Origin: Parvularia atlantis
Taxonomy: Eukaryota > Opisthokonta > Rotosphaerida
Direction of reading: 5' to 3'
NCBI GenBank assembly: GCA_943704415.1
Contig: CALSCO010000043.1
Span: 19,394-83,393, forward strand
DNA: 64,000 nt
Shown piece by piece: positions 21,401 to 33,338 of the stretch. The notes under the pieces are model-generated. The model saw only the letters and a list, made by a program, of their open reading frames with translations, ran no database searches and was not told where the DNA came from. Position 1 is the stretch's first letter. Each line of letters begins with the position of its first letter. The position numbers were made by a program, and so were the translations under genes.

Positions 21401-24259
21401 CGCGACATGCGCGCGTGCATGTCCGCCATGGTCGGCTGCTCCTTGTCGGTCGTCGTGCTGGCGTCGTCGTCGTCGCTGCTCTCAGGCCCGACGCTGACAA
21501 AGCCGGCCTTGCGCAGGAAGGGCTGGTCGTGGCGCCACTCGACCATGACCTCGCCCGTGAGGTGCGTGAGCGCCGCGATGTCGTCCTGCCGCTGCCCGCC
21601 AGGCGCCCCGCCCTGCTGCATCCACAGCGACGCCTGCTGCTCCTCGAGCGCGTGCAGGGCGTACTCGACCGAGAGCGCGCTGCCGTCGTCGCTGCCGTGC
21701 ATCTCGTTCTGCAGCTTGAGCGCGTCGAGCGGGCGAGCGACGGATGCGAGCGAGGTGTTGCTGGTGTCGCTCGTGGACGCGTGCTCGTCCTCCAGCAGGT
21801 TCACCGAGCTCAGCAGGCCCACGCGTGAGTTGCTTGCGTCGACCGCCATCGCCAGGGGATCGCCGTCGTCGGCGCTGCCGTGCCGGCCGAGACTTGCGCT
21901 CGAGACCTCGTCCGGCAGCCATCGGTTGGCCTCCTCAACGTACGACGCGGCGATAGACGTTGGCCCTCCGTGCGGCGCCACGCGCTTGGTCTGTTGAGCT
22001 TTGTGCTCGGGCAGGACCACGCGGTCGGCGGGCAGGTGCGCCGAGCCGAGCGGAATCGACACGGTGAACGTCGTGCCCTTGCCGAGCGTGCTCTCGACCG
22101 TGATACGCCCGCCGTGGATTTTGACGAGCTCCTGCGTGAGCGCGAGGCCGATGCCCGTGCCCTCGTAGCTGCGCCCCTGTGACGCGTCCACGCGGTGAAA
22201 GCGCTCAAACAGCCGCGGGATCTCAGACGCGGGCACGCCGCAGCCCGTGTCGCTCACGACCAGCACGGCGGCCGGCACGAGGCGTCGCGGGCGGGCGGGC
22301 GTCGTGGCGAGGCTCGCGCCGGCGGCGGCGGACGAGTCGGCGGGCACGAGGTGTGCAGCCTGGGGCGACTCGTGGGGCGCGGGCGCGATGCTACGCGCGA
22401 GCTTGACCGTGACGCCGCCCCGAAGCGTAAACTTGAACGCGTTCGACAGCAGGTTGAAGACGATCTTCTCCCACATGTCGCGGTCAATGTACACCGGCTC
22501 GCCCAGCCCGCTGCCGTTGCTCTCATCCGGCATGACCACGTCAAACGTCAGGCCGGCCGCCTCTATCGTTGAGCGGAAAACGCTGGCGAGGTCGGCCGTG
22601 AGGCGCGCGAGGTCGACGGGCTCGTACGTGGCCGTGACGCGCCCGGCCTCGATGCGGCTAAAATCGAGCAGAGAGTTGACCAGCTTCAGCAGGCGCGTCG
22701 AGTTGCGCTTGATCAGCTCCAGCCGCCGGCGGTGCACGGGCGGGAGGACGTTGGCCTTATCGTTCATCATCTCCTCGAGCGGGCCGCTGATGAGCGTGAG
22801 CGGCGTGCGGAACTCGTGCGAGACGTTGGAAAAAAACGTGGTCTTGGCCTGGTCGAGCTGGGACAGGGCCTGCGCGTTATTCGCACGCGCGCGCGCGCAC
22901 GATGAGCAAGGTGCACAAGAACTCAGGCAAGCGCGGGCGGCGCACCTCGGCACGACGGCGCTCCGCCTCGTAGCTCTTGGCGGTGCTGATCGCGTTGGCC
23001 ACTTGCCGTGTGACGAGGTCAAAGTAGACCAGGTAGTTGTCGTCAAGCGCGCGCCGCGGGTTGATGCCGAGAATGAGCACGCCCGAAGGCGTGTCCTGCG
23101 CCGAGGTCATGATCGGGCACAGCACCGCGTCACGGCAGGGATCGGGCCAGACGCCGCCTGCGAGCCGGCGCGGCGGCATCAGCGCACGCCACGGGCATAG
23201 CACACACGGTACGCACCGGAAAACTCTGCGCCAAACTTGTCGCCGATGTCGTACAGGGTGAGGACGCGGTGCGACTTGATCGCCTCGTTGAGCGGCCAGA
23301 TGCACCGCTTGGCCGCGTCCGTGTGCAGCACGAGCTCGCGGACGACGGCGGGGTGGTCGGGCGCAATGTTGGCCATGTTGTGCAGAACGAGCTGCGCGCA
23401 CGTTCAGCCTCCATCGTGCTGTCCCACGCGCGCGCGCGCGCGCACCTTGCTCTTGTCGCTCGAGAGCAGGTACAGCAGCGCAAACGTGGTGTCATGCCGG
23501 TGCTGCCCGAGCACGTTGATGCAGATCTCGCCGGCCTCACACACGGTCTGCGTGCCCGTGGCCTTGTAGCCGAGGTCGCGCAGGACGAGCAGGCGCCGCT
23601 CGCTGAGCACGCGCGTGGTCGTCTCGGTGATCTACGCGCCCGCGCGACGTGAGCGTCTAAACAAGTCCGCGCGCACACCACGCCAGCGGCCGCACCGGCG
23701 TGATCACGCCCAGGACCTCGCCGTTCTGGTTGCGCACGGGCGAGTACGACCAGGTGAAGTAGCACTCCTCGGCGTAGTTATTGCGCGTGAGCACGAGCTG
23801 CTGGTCGTCGGACCACGTCGCCTCGCCCTGGAACACGCGCAGCAGCATCGGCTCGATCACGTCCCAGACCTCGCTCCACGCCTCGCTGCCTGCGTCCATT
23901 TGCCGCTCAGCTGCGCGCACACGCCATGAGGTATCACAGCAACGCACCGGGCTTGCCCAGGGCCGCCGGGTGCTTGGTGGCGAAGATGGGGATGTACCCG
24001 TCGTTGTAGAGCACGTTCATGCGCGGGCCCCAGAACACGACGATCGGGAACTTGGAGTCGAGCATCAAGTTGGTCGCGTTGACCAGCGCCGACGGCCACT
24101 GCGCCATCGGCCCGAGCTCGGTCGCGGCCCAGTCGCGCGCGCGGATCAGGTCCGCCATCACGCCCGCGCCCCACACGCGCTGCGCCGTCGCCGCCTGCTC
24201 GACCTGCGCGCACGCGCCTCGTCAGCTTCCACACGGGCCCACACGCGCCGCACCTCCAT
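18450..24259 (-). CDS. Double hybrid histidine kinase (PAS-GAF-HK-REC-PAS-HK-REC)
   Basis: 1668 aa from 14 exons, in frame from ATG 24259 to TAA 18450. Introns: 24253-24204, 23947-23890, 23695-23632, 23445-23392, 23216-23158, 22945-22870, 21327-21276, 20954-20881, 20718-20660, 20065-19996, 19779-19723, 18995-18926, 18662-18603. Domains: PAS-like (RDWAATELGPMAQWPSAL, YFTWSYSPVRNQNGEVLG), GAF-like to about 340, HisKA with SHEFRTPL (His near 360), HATPase (LLSNAFKF, DTGCGVP, GTGIGLAL), receiver 1 (VDDNADM, SDVMMPRLDG, CKPF). Then PAS (about 1000-1130), a second HisKA with CHEIRNPLNG (near 1152), a second HATPase (ISNALKF, DSGVGM, GTGLGLYIS) and receiver 2 (VEDNDINQ, MDVEMPVMDG, ISKPY). All His and Asp phosphorylation sites are intact. 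No TM segment, so probably a cytosolic sensor. The 6-nt first coding exon (Met-Glu) is the weakest part. Confidence 0.88.
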
Positions 24260-24868
24260 CGGCACGCCAAGGGGGGATGGCGCCAGCGTGGCGCCCTCGT
24301 GTGGCTTCGTTTCCCTGCGCACCACCGCCGTCGCCGACCGTCAGCGCCCCACGCGACCGCGCCAACGACAACGACAGGCGGACGAGGCAGCAGCCAGGCG
24401 AGGGCGCACGTGGCGGCAACGCAGTGGAACGGACAGCAGCGGCGAAGCAAGTTAAGCGCCTGCCGTGTCACCGTTCCGCGTCACATGCGCGGCGTGCGGG
24501 CGACGAAGGCGGCGACACGGGGCGCGCGCGGCCGAGCGGCGTGCGAGCGAGGGACGCGTGCGGCGGCGAGCCTGAGAGAACAGAAAGAAGAGAGAAGGGC
24601 GGGCGGCAAAACAGAGCACCGGCGACGTCACCGGGCGCCGCCCGTACGGGCGCTTGTCGTGGTGATTGGAGCATAACCGATGCCAAAGGCCTCAGCCGGC
24701 GTGCTGCGCGGCCGACACGGCTCAGTTCTGCACCCTGCGGCACGGCCAGACAGAGAGGGGAAAAGTCGTGTCTCGTGTGCGCTCGTCTAAGCAGATCACT
24801 ACATTGAGATCGTCTCTCACTTGTGCTTTGATGCACACTTTGTTGAGCGGATCCCAGTGCTGCGGAAG
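24260..24868. other. Divergent intergenic region
   Basis: 609 bp between the starts of the histidine kinase (minus) and FATP (plus), one of the longest gaps in the window. It should hold both promoters. Open frames here have no recognisable content and no splice partners. Confidence 0.45.
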
Positions 24869-27768
24869 ATGCCGTCGCTGCTGCAGTCGGCGCTGCTCGC
24901 GGGCTCGGCCGTGCTCGTGGGCGACTACCTCGACCAGCAGTGGGGCCTGTCGAGCGACGTCAGCTTCCTCGTCCGGGCCGCGCGCGCCTACGCCAAGTGT
25001 GCCGCCTGCGAAGCGCCCGCGTTGAAGCCGATGGGCTGATCGCGTCGTCCAGGGTCGCCGACACGACGCGCACCTACGCCGACGTGTGGGAGGCCTCGGT
25101 CGACCGGCACGGCGCGCATCCGCTCGTGATCTTCGAGGGCCGCACGGTCTCGTTCCGCGCCGCCGACGACGGTGCGCTGTGTGCCGCGCGCCATCGCGCC
25201 CCGTCTTCTCACGGCTTTGCGCACGTATCACGCCAGCCGCCAACCGCCTCGTTCGCGCGCGCGTGCTGCGCCCTCCTCGTGTGCACGCGACTGACGCGAT
25301 CGTGCGCCGCGCAGGCCAACTGGCTCGTCGGCGCGGGCTTCAAGCAGGGCGGTGTGGCGCCCGCGATGGCGCGCGCCGGGCGCGATGGCGCGCGCTCACG
25401 TGACGCGCGTGTGTGGCAGACACGATCGCGCTGCTAATGGAGAACTGCCCCGAGTTCATCATCGTCGGCGCGGCGGTGGCCAAGATCGGCGTCAAGGCGC
25501 GTGCGCGGTGCTGCGTGCTCTCGTGGCCTGACGCTCGCTCGGCGCAGGTCGCGCTGATCAACACGAACCTGCGCGCCAAGAGCCTGCTGCACTGCGTCCA
25601 GATCTCCAACGCCAAGACGCTGCTGTTTGGCAGCGAGCTCACCGGTGCCGTCCAGGAGGTGCTCGAGCAGCTGCAGCAGCAGAGTGCGGCTCTGCGCCCC
25701 GCCAAGACGCGCGCGTTTGAGACACGCGCGCTTGTACCCAGGCATCCGCTTCTTCGTCCAAGGCGGCCCCGCGCCCTTTGCCGAGCACCTAGACCCGTTG
25801 CTGGCCGCGGCATCCAGCACGCGCCCGCACCGCTCGCTGCGCAGCTCGCTCACGACCGACTCGGTCTTCAGCCTCACGTACACGAGCGGCACGACGGGTG
25901 CGCCCACTGCAGTGCTTGCCGGCGGTCCTCATCTTCACCCTCACCCTCACCCTCACCCTTGCGCGCACACACAGGCCTGCCCAAGGCCGCCAACCTCCCG
26001 CACCTGAAGCAAATCGGTGTGTGCGCGCTCGGCCGACACCGCCACACCTGATGCACGCACGCCCAGGCGCCGGCTGCGTGCTCGAGACCATGTTTGACGT
26101 CACGGCCAAGGATCGCATCTACGTGACCATGCCACTGTACCATTCGGCTGCGGGTGCGATGGCCACGTCCGTGTGCGTGGTCACCGGCTGCACCATGATC
26201 CTCCGGCGCAAGTTCTCGGCCTCGGCGTTCGTGCCTGAGATCCGCGAGCACCGCGCGACGCTCTTCCAGTACATCGGTGTGCACGGTGCAGTGAACTGCG
26301 GCTGCTCGCTCACCGTGCTGCGCCAGGCGAGCTCTGCCGCTACCTCATGACCGTGCCTGAGACGCCGCTCGACGGCAAGAACCACCTGCGCCTCGCGTTT
26401 GGCAACGGCCTGCGCGGTGCGCTGCCTGTGACCGTGGCGCACTCGCACCCCCCTGCGCCTGATGCTTGTTGCGCAGCCGACATCTGGGAAAAGTTCCAGA
26501 AGCGGTTCAATATCCCGCGCATCGGCGAGCTGGTGCGCTGCGAGCACTCTGCCTTTCTGTGCTGACCGGCCAGCGCTGCACAGTACGCCGGCACGGAGCA
26601 CAACGTCAACTTTGTCGGCTTTACGACTGGCCGCACGCCGCTCGGCCGCGGTGCGCTCGCGAGCAGCGGCAGCCGTGGTGCTGGCCTCACACAGGGCGTC
26701 GCAGGCTCATTCGGCCGCACCGGCATCCTGCTGCGCCGCATCCTCAACTCGCGCATCGTCAAGTTTGACATCGAGAAGGAGGAGCCCGTGCGCGGCCCTG
26801 ACGGCCTGTGCATCGAGGTGCGCGTCGCTGCGAACCCGTAAGGCTCGCTGACCCATCTCTGCCAGTGCGCCGCAGACGAGCCCGGCGAGCTGCTCGGCAT
26901 GATCGACGCGCGCAACCAGTTCTATGGCTACCACGGCAACGCGGTGGTGCGCCGCCGCTGCCCGTCGTGCGCGTCGCCTCTCGCCGACCGCGCGCGCCGC
27001 TGCAGGACACCAACAAGAAGTTCATCTACAACGTGCTCAAGAAGGGCGACGCGTTCTACCGCACCGGCGGTGCGCTCGCGCGTCGTGCACCGGCCGTGCG
27101 CTTACTGCGCCGTGCGGCAGACCTCGTCAAGCGTGACGCCAAGGGCTTTGTTTACTTTGTCGACCGCATCGGCGACACGTTCCGCTGGAAGGGCGAGAAC
27201 GTGTCGACGAACGAGGCACGCTGCACTGCTCCAGCCTGCCTGCGCGCGCGTGCACGCTCGCTGATCGCTGCGCGCAGGTGATGGAGGCCCTGACGACGTT
27301 CGAGGGCGTGCAGGAGGCCAACGTGTACGGCGTGCGCGTGCCCGGCAAGGACGGCCGCGCGGGCATGGCTGCGGTCGTCATGGACGACAAGGTTCGCTTC
27401 ATGCGCATGTTGCCCGCACTGCTCTCACGACGATCGCCCAGATCGACCTGGCCAAGCTCGGCGAGCACGTCTCCAAGGCGCTGCCGGCTTATGCCGTGCC
27501 GCTGTTCCTGCGCAAGCTGCGCGCGGAGGAGGTTGCCGCGCAGTTCTCGACCGGCACGTTCAAGTACCAGAAGGTTCGCGGCCTGCTCGACGCGACCGCC
27601 GCCATGAGCGCTCACACGCCGCGCGCGCAGGTCACGCTGCGCAACGAGGGCTTCGACCCGAGCGTCGTCAAGGAGCAGCTCTTCGCGTTCAACCCGCAGA
27701 CGCGGGCCTACGAGGCGTTCGGCCCGAGCCAGTACGCGGCCATCGTCGCCGGCGCGGCGAAGCTGTGA
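24869..27768 (+). CDS. FATP-type very-long-chain acyl-CoA synthetase (SLC27)
   Basis: 626 aa from 19 exons. Introns: 24997-25052, 25172-25236, 25263-25314, 25352-25419, 25497-25547 (GC-AG), 25684-25741, 25898-25974, 26017-26066, 26277-26326, 26417-26476, 26533-26583, 26651-26704, 26818-26865, 26947-27005, 27070-27120, 27216-27277 (GC-AG), 27392-27441, 27574-27630. It activates long and very-long fatty acids to acyl-CoA. A hydrophobic N-terminal segment ([18 protein letters not shown]) may be a membrane anchor. The AMP-binding motif YTSGTTGLPKAA and the FATP signature RTGDLVKRD...[16 protein letters not shown] are both rebuilt only by splicing. The protein ends GAAKL, a PTS1-like tripeptide (yeast Fat1 ends IKL), so peroxisomal targeting is likely. 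Length matches the family. Confidence 0.92.
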
Positions 27769-27791
27769 TTGCCACATGTCGTGCGCTTTTG

Positions 27792-29243
27792 TCAGGCGAT
27801 GGACTTGTTGACGTTCGTAAACCCGACGCCGAGGCACTTGAGCAGCACCGTCTGGTTGCTCGGGTCGGTCGAGACCTTAAACGTGATGCCGAAGAACGTC
27901 TTAAGGTCGCGCAGGTACTGGATGCTGTGTCGCGCGGCCCGCGTGAGCCACAGCATGCGCATGCGCGGCACGGGCACGCACGAGGGCTCGGTCAGCTTGC
28001 CGAAGCGGATCTTGGACACGTCCTCGGGGCTCAGCGTCATCAGCAGCAGGTGCATCGCCTGGTTGAACACGTCCGTGCACCCGCCCTGGTGCAGACGTCA
28101 ACGCTGCACCTCCTCGCGTCCACCCGCACCTTGCTGATCTCGTACAGCAGCTGCTTGGCCGCCATGCGCCCGACGTCCTCCGGCGTCTCGCCGGCCTGGG
28201 CCGTGCACTCGGTGCTGATGAGCACGCCTGTCGTCGACTCGGCCACGAGGCACACGCCAAACCCGGGCGACCTGTACGCCACGCCGCGTCAGCGCCACGC
28301 CCCGCGTCCCTTGTGCCGCGCACGCACTTGCCAGACTCGGCGCCCTTGTAGTGGTCCGTGTAGATGAACACGTCGGGGATGTATTGGTTGAGCAGGGCGC
28401 GCGCCGAGTCGACGAGCCGGTTGGCCGTCTGTGGCGACACGCGCGTCGAGTAGGCGATGCCGCTGCGTCCGCGCTCAGCCCTCACGCGCCCGCATGACCG
28501 GCAGCCACGCACCGTATCCTCTTGATCCGCCCCTCGTCGACAAAGTCGATCGGCTTGAGCGCGCGAACGGGCGCGCAGCGGAACATGACCATGCCGCCGC
28601 CGTCGGGCGGCGCGCCGCGCTTTGTGATCTGCGCCACCGCGCGTGAGCCACACACGCCCGCCGGGCGCCCGCGCGCGCACCTTGAGCTCGAGGTCGCTCT
28701 CGATGCCGAACTTGGTCAGCTGCGGCAGGGTCACGGTGCGGAAGTGGTCGACGCTGAGGTCTGTCGCGTCGTTGGTGATGCCCGTCAGCGTCAGCACGAA
28801 CGGCTTCTTGCTGAACGGCGCGAGCTGGATCATCGGCTCGAGAAAGTACCCTGGGCGGCGCCGCGCGTCTCAGCCGCGCACGGCACGGCCGGCTGCTCCC
28901 GCACCGATCGCGCGCGCCGTGCCGCAGTCGTGCTCGACCTTGCCGCCGACGACGACGCCCGGGCGGAACGTGAGCGTGGTGCCGGTGTAGCTGATCTCGA
29001 CGCCCGTGCCGTTCGTGACCTTCTCGATCAGGCGGAGCAGGCTCGCCTCGTAGTCTTGCGAGACGCCGCGCTCTGAATCAGCACAGCACCGCTGATCGAC
29101 CGTCCACCGCACGCACCGCGCAGGCCCGGATCGTCGTCGCTCGAGCGGATGTGCGTCACGCGCACCGGCCGCGCGCTCAGCAGCGACAGCACCAGCCGCT
29201 GCCGCAGCGCCCCGGCGCCTTCGCACGCCACAAGCGACGCCAT
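27792..29243 (-). CDS. RCL1: RNA 3'-terminal phosphate cyclase-like protein RCL1
   Basis: 358 aa from eight exons; introns 29116-29055, 28904-28851, 28680-28629, 28512-28463, 28327-28272, 28129-28086 and 27981-27925. RCL1 is a nucleolar factor needed for early pre-rRNA cleavage in 18S rRNA production with BMS1. Matches to human RCL1 run through the protein: EGAGALRQRLVLSLLSARPV, IEKVTNGTGVEISYTGTTL, GKVEHDCGTARAIGYFLEP, LTGITNDATDLSVD, YSTRVSPQTANRLVDSAR, YIPDVFIYTDHYKG, PGFGVCLVAESTTG and ECTAQAGETPEDVG. The start at 29243 gives MASLVACEGAG, aligning with the LRFEGCNNFRQRL start of the family. The gene's stop codon is only 23 bp from the FATP stop. Confidence 0.93.
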
Positions 29244-29367
29244 CCAGCCGCCGCGCCACGTGGCGGTCGAACCTCAAGATCAGTGACGCTTCGACAGTCG
29301 AGCGCATCAACTACCATGACAGCTAACCGCTTCGCGACGGCGCTGTTGCTAGGCGGGTTGTTGTGGC

Positions 29368-31074
29368 ATGCCACAAGACCGTGCTGATGCGGCGCGCGGC
29401 GGGCGGCGGGCGGCGGCAGAGGCTGTGGAGCAGCGGCGAGGGCGTGCGGCGCGACGGGCCGTCGCGGGGGCGATCCGCGGGCGCGAGGACGAGGCGATGA
29501 GCGATGTCACGGCGCTGTTGCGGGTCGGCGCCACGAACGACGACGACGAGCACCAGCACCAGCACGACGACCCGGCCGCGCTCGACCTGTTCCCGGACGT
29601 GGGGCTCGTGCCGGACGCGCCACGCGACGCTGAGCTGCCAGCCGCCGTCGATGCGGACGACGAGGGCGACGACGATCAGCACGACGACGTCGCGGCGCAG
29701 CTCGAGCGCTGCTGGGCCGTTGCGTGCGCCGTCGGCCTTGTGCGGCGCGTGCTCACTGCTGTGTTGTGCAGGACGTCGAGGCGCAGGCGGACGACGCGGC
29801 GATCGATGCAGCGTGCGCCGTGCTCGCGCGCCTCAGCCGACGGCGCCGGCTCGTTGACGACGGCGCCGCGTACGCCGCGCTGCTGCGCCTCGCTGCGTCG
29901 TTCTGCGACCGTGTGCGCTTCGAGACCGTGCGCGTGCTGCTGCGCCTCGCGCGGCCGGCATCGACGGTGCCGCCCGACGACGCGACCGTCGCGGCGTGGT
30001 CGTCGGCGCTGTGCAGGTGCGTCGCATGTCGCGTGTCGCTCAGACCTGACCGCGCTGCCACGACGCAGTGCCGCTGCCGACGCGCACGTCTGGCTCGGCC
30101 GCGCCGCAACGCACACGATGCGCAGCGAGTGGCGGCAGCTGACGCACGGCGAGCTCGACGCGCTGCTGGAGCACTGCCACGCCGCCGCGGCCGCCTCCTC
30201 CGCCCACCCGCCCGACGACGACGCGCGGCTCAGCGGCACGTCGCGCGCGCACAGCGCTCACGACCGCTAACGGACACGGCGCAGGGCTCCGCGCGTGGCT
30301 CGATGTGACGATCAGTGCCGCGCTCGGCAGCGCCGCGTTCTGCCGGCTGTCGACGCGCAGCCCCAAGGACGCCGTGTTCGAGAGCGCCGCGTACGACGCG
30401 TGGCTCGCCGACGAGACAGTGCGGTGGACGGCGCAGCACGGCGCGCCCGGTGCGTCCGCGCCCGGTTGTTGATTGCTGCCCGTCTGACCTCGCGCCGGCT
30501 CGCAGCGACGTCGTTCACGCGCGCTGCCGTGCAGCACCTCGCGGCGCGCCACGGGCTGGCCGTCCACGGCGCCGCTGACGTGCTGCGGCTGCTGACGCGC
30601 TCGCGGCGAGTCGCATGGGACCTCGAAGAGACGTGGCGGCTGCGGCGCGCCGACGACGGGCTCGCGACCGACGTGCACGTCGTGCTGCGCGAGCTGCGCG
30701 CCGAGCCGCTGATCGACCGCGAGCTGCGCGCGTTCGTGCGCGGCGGGCGCGTCACGGCCGTCGGCCAGACTTTCGCCGCGTGCTACTTCCCCTGGGTGCG
30801 GCCGGACGAGTGGGCCGAGTGCATGCGCGCCGCACGCCGCTTCTGCGAGACGCTTCTGTACGCCGGCGACGTGCTCCCGCTGCGCGACTGCGTCCTTGAC
30901 CTCGCCGTACTGCCCGACCGCGTGCTGCTGATCGAGGTCAACGCGTTCGGCGGCGTGCTCGGCGGCGCGCTGTTCAGCTGGGAGCGCGACCGCGACCGGC
31001 TGTACTGCGGCCCGCCGCAGGGGCGCTACGTGGCCGACGCCGACGGCGCCGTGGGCTTCGTGGACGACCTCTGA
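29368..31074 (+). CDS. CDC123/D123-family protein with long N-terminal extension
   Basis: 498 aa from five exons (introns 29719-29771, 30017-30068, 30236-30284 (GC-AG), 30450-30505). The C-terminal half has the D123 pattern: FCRLSTRSPKDA, VVLRELRAEPLIDRELRAFV, GGRVTAVGQ, CVLDLAVLPDRVLLIEVNAF and GALFSWERD. These parallel SAPRDA, EFRCFVKENKLIGISQ and WLIDFNPFGEVTDSLLFTW of human CDC123, an ATP-grasp protein that assembles eIF2. The human protein has 336 aa; here about 160 extra N-terminal residues include an acidic and His-rich stretch (DDDEHQHQHDDP). NxFG replaces NPFG. It may be a divergent paralogue and not CDC123 itself. The third intron needs a GC donor. Divergent from RCL1 (124 bp between starts). 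Confidence 0.8.
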
Positions 31075-31112
31075 GCCCGTGTGCTGTACATAACCTTCAA
31101 CGCTTGACCGCT

Positions 31113-33306
31113 TCACAGGCGCTTGGGCTCGTACTTGGGCGCGGCGAAGCGCACGCCACCGATGCGCTTGGCCACTGGCGCGGGGCGCAGGGTGGCCGTC
31201 AGCGCACGTCAAGCGCGCGCGCGTGCGCACGCGGCCCACGCACCGGCGCGGTAGACCTCGCCACGCTGCCGCCGCACGTCGTCCACGCGCGACGCGGTCT
31301 TCTTGAGGCGCGCGTAGTCCTTCTCGGTCGAGGTGTAAGACGTGAACGGCGACCACTTCCCCGGCTTGTGCAGCACCGAGTAGACGTCGCGGGCCATGCG
31401 GAGCGCGTCGCGGGCGTGCTCTAGATCCGACTGGTACGCGGCCTGGGGGTCGCGCGCCGCTGCCTCCTCGGCCGTGCGCTCCGTCTTGAACGGAATCGCC
31501 TTTTTGAACTTGAGCCGTGCGGCCAGGTCGTCCATGGCCGGCGCGGTAAACGCGCGGGCGCGCAGGCGCGCCGCTTCTTCGGCGTCGATCATCCGGCTGG
31601 CGAGACGCCGCAGGCGCTGGTCCTCGACCTCGCGCACATCCTCCGTGTGCAGCTCGTGTGCCAGCGCCGAGCTCCGCTTGCGCGCCTGCACCCACAGCTT
31701 GGCGTCGCGGTAAAAATCGATGATGTCGATCTTGGTGCTCTTGACGGCGCGCATTGGGCCCTGACGCAGCTGGCCGCCTGCTCGACCGCGTCACACATGC
31801 ATGTCAGTGAAGCAGGTGGGCGGGAGCGAGCCGCTCCGTCCGCACGCACTCTCGGCGTCAAAGTTCTTGCGCGTAAACTCGGTCAGGTACTGCTCCAGGA
31901 CCTCCTTGCGCGGCTGGAAGACGGGCTCGTCGTCGACCATAGTCCACTTGCTCTCGGTTTTGCGCTCGGCCTTGGCGAGGATGGGGCCGGGCCAGACCAG
32001 CTCGCGCATCGCCTCGTCGTCGCTCGAGTCCGCGTGGACGTCGAGCGGGTGGAAGCCTGCGCCGCGGTTGCCAGCCGTTAGGCACATGCGCGCGCGCGGC
32101 GCGGGCCACACGCACGCTTGCGTTTCGGGCCGACCTCGCCGCGCCGCTTGCGCTCCATGTACGCGCGGTGCCGCTGCGCGCGGCGCGCGTCCTGGTGGTA
32201 GATGTTGGTCGCGGGGACGTACAGCTCGTGCTGCAGCTCAAGGCCGTGACGGAGCGCCACGGCGCGCTCCTGCTTCTCCGAGACAGTCCTGTGTGCGTTA
32301 TCAGGGCGCGCCCGCGATCCGCATGCGCTGACGGACGCACTTGGCCTTCATCGCGATCTGCACGGCGTGGTCGTACGCCTCGCCCACACTGAAGCCCTTG
32401 AGCCTGAGCAGGTGGCCGGCCTCGCTGACACTGGCTCGCGAGCGCACGCGCGCGCGCGCCCGTCAGCGCGCACAACGGACAAACGGGCGCCCGTCGACGC
32501 ACGTGCTCACGAGGTGCGCCGCGACCGACAGGCGGTTGGCCGGGCGCAGCGAGCCCTCGGCCGGGATGGGATGCTCGGAGAGCAGACTCGACTGGTCAAA
32601 GTCGAACGGCCGCTTGCCGTGCCTGCGCGTCTTGCGCCGTCCCGGCATGTTGGGGTAGGGGAAGCCCTCGTCCTCCTCGCTGTCGACGACCTCGAGCTCG
32701 GCAAAGTCGTCGTCCTCATCCTCCTCGCGCTCGCGCGCATCTGCGATCGTCTCGGAGCCCGTCGCCAGGCTGGCCTCGTCGGGCTGCTCCTCCTCGCTAG
32801 GCTTGCCTTTCTTGTAGTGCTGGCGCCGCTTCTGGCGCTGCTGCAGTTCCTCCGTTTCGTCGTCGCCGCGCGTCGGCAGCGACCGGATCTTGTCGTTGGC
32901 GAAACGGTCGAGGGCGCGCTCAAACTTCTCGTCCGCCGCGGCGTTCCAGATGAGCTCCTTGATCGGCGGGTCCTCCTCGAACGCGTTCATCACCACCATG
33001 CCGTGCTCGGCAAAGCGCGCGGCCTCGTCGGGCCGCCAGTTGATGTCGCGGTCGCTGCCGTCGTCGGGCTCGCTGTCGAACACGTCCACGTGCTCCTTGG
33101 CCATGACCTTGCGCGACTCGTCCTTGAGCGACTCATCGCTGGAGCGGAAGTCGAGCAGCGTGTTGTGGAGGTCGTAAAGCTGGAGCAGCCGCGGTATTTC
33201 TTGTGACTCGTTCAAGTACTTCTCGAACTCCTTCTTCGTGAACGGCTCGTCGTCTTCGCCCTGCGCGTCCCCGCCCTCAGCCGCCGCGTCCTGCACCGGC
33301 GCCTCT

Positions 33307-33338
<32 letters not shown>

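Noticed and set aside
29314-29388. Upstream ATG reading MTANRFATALLLGG near the CDC123-like gene
   Set aside because: It would give a short signal-like peptide in another frame, and no intron with good signals joins it to the main frame.
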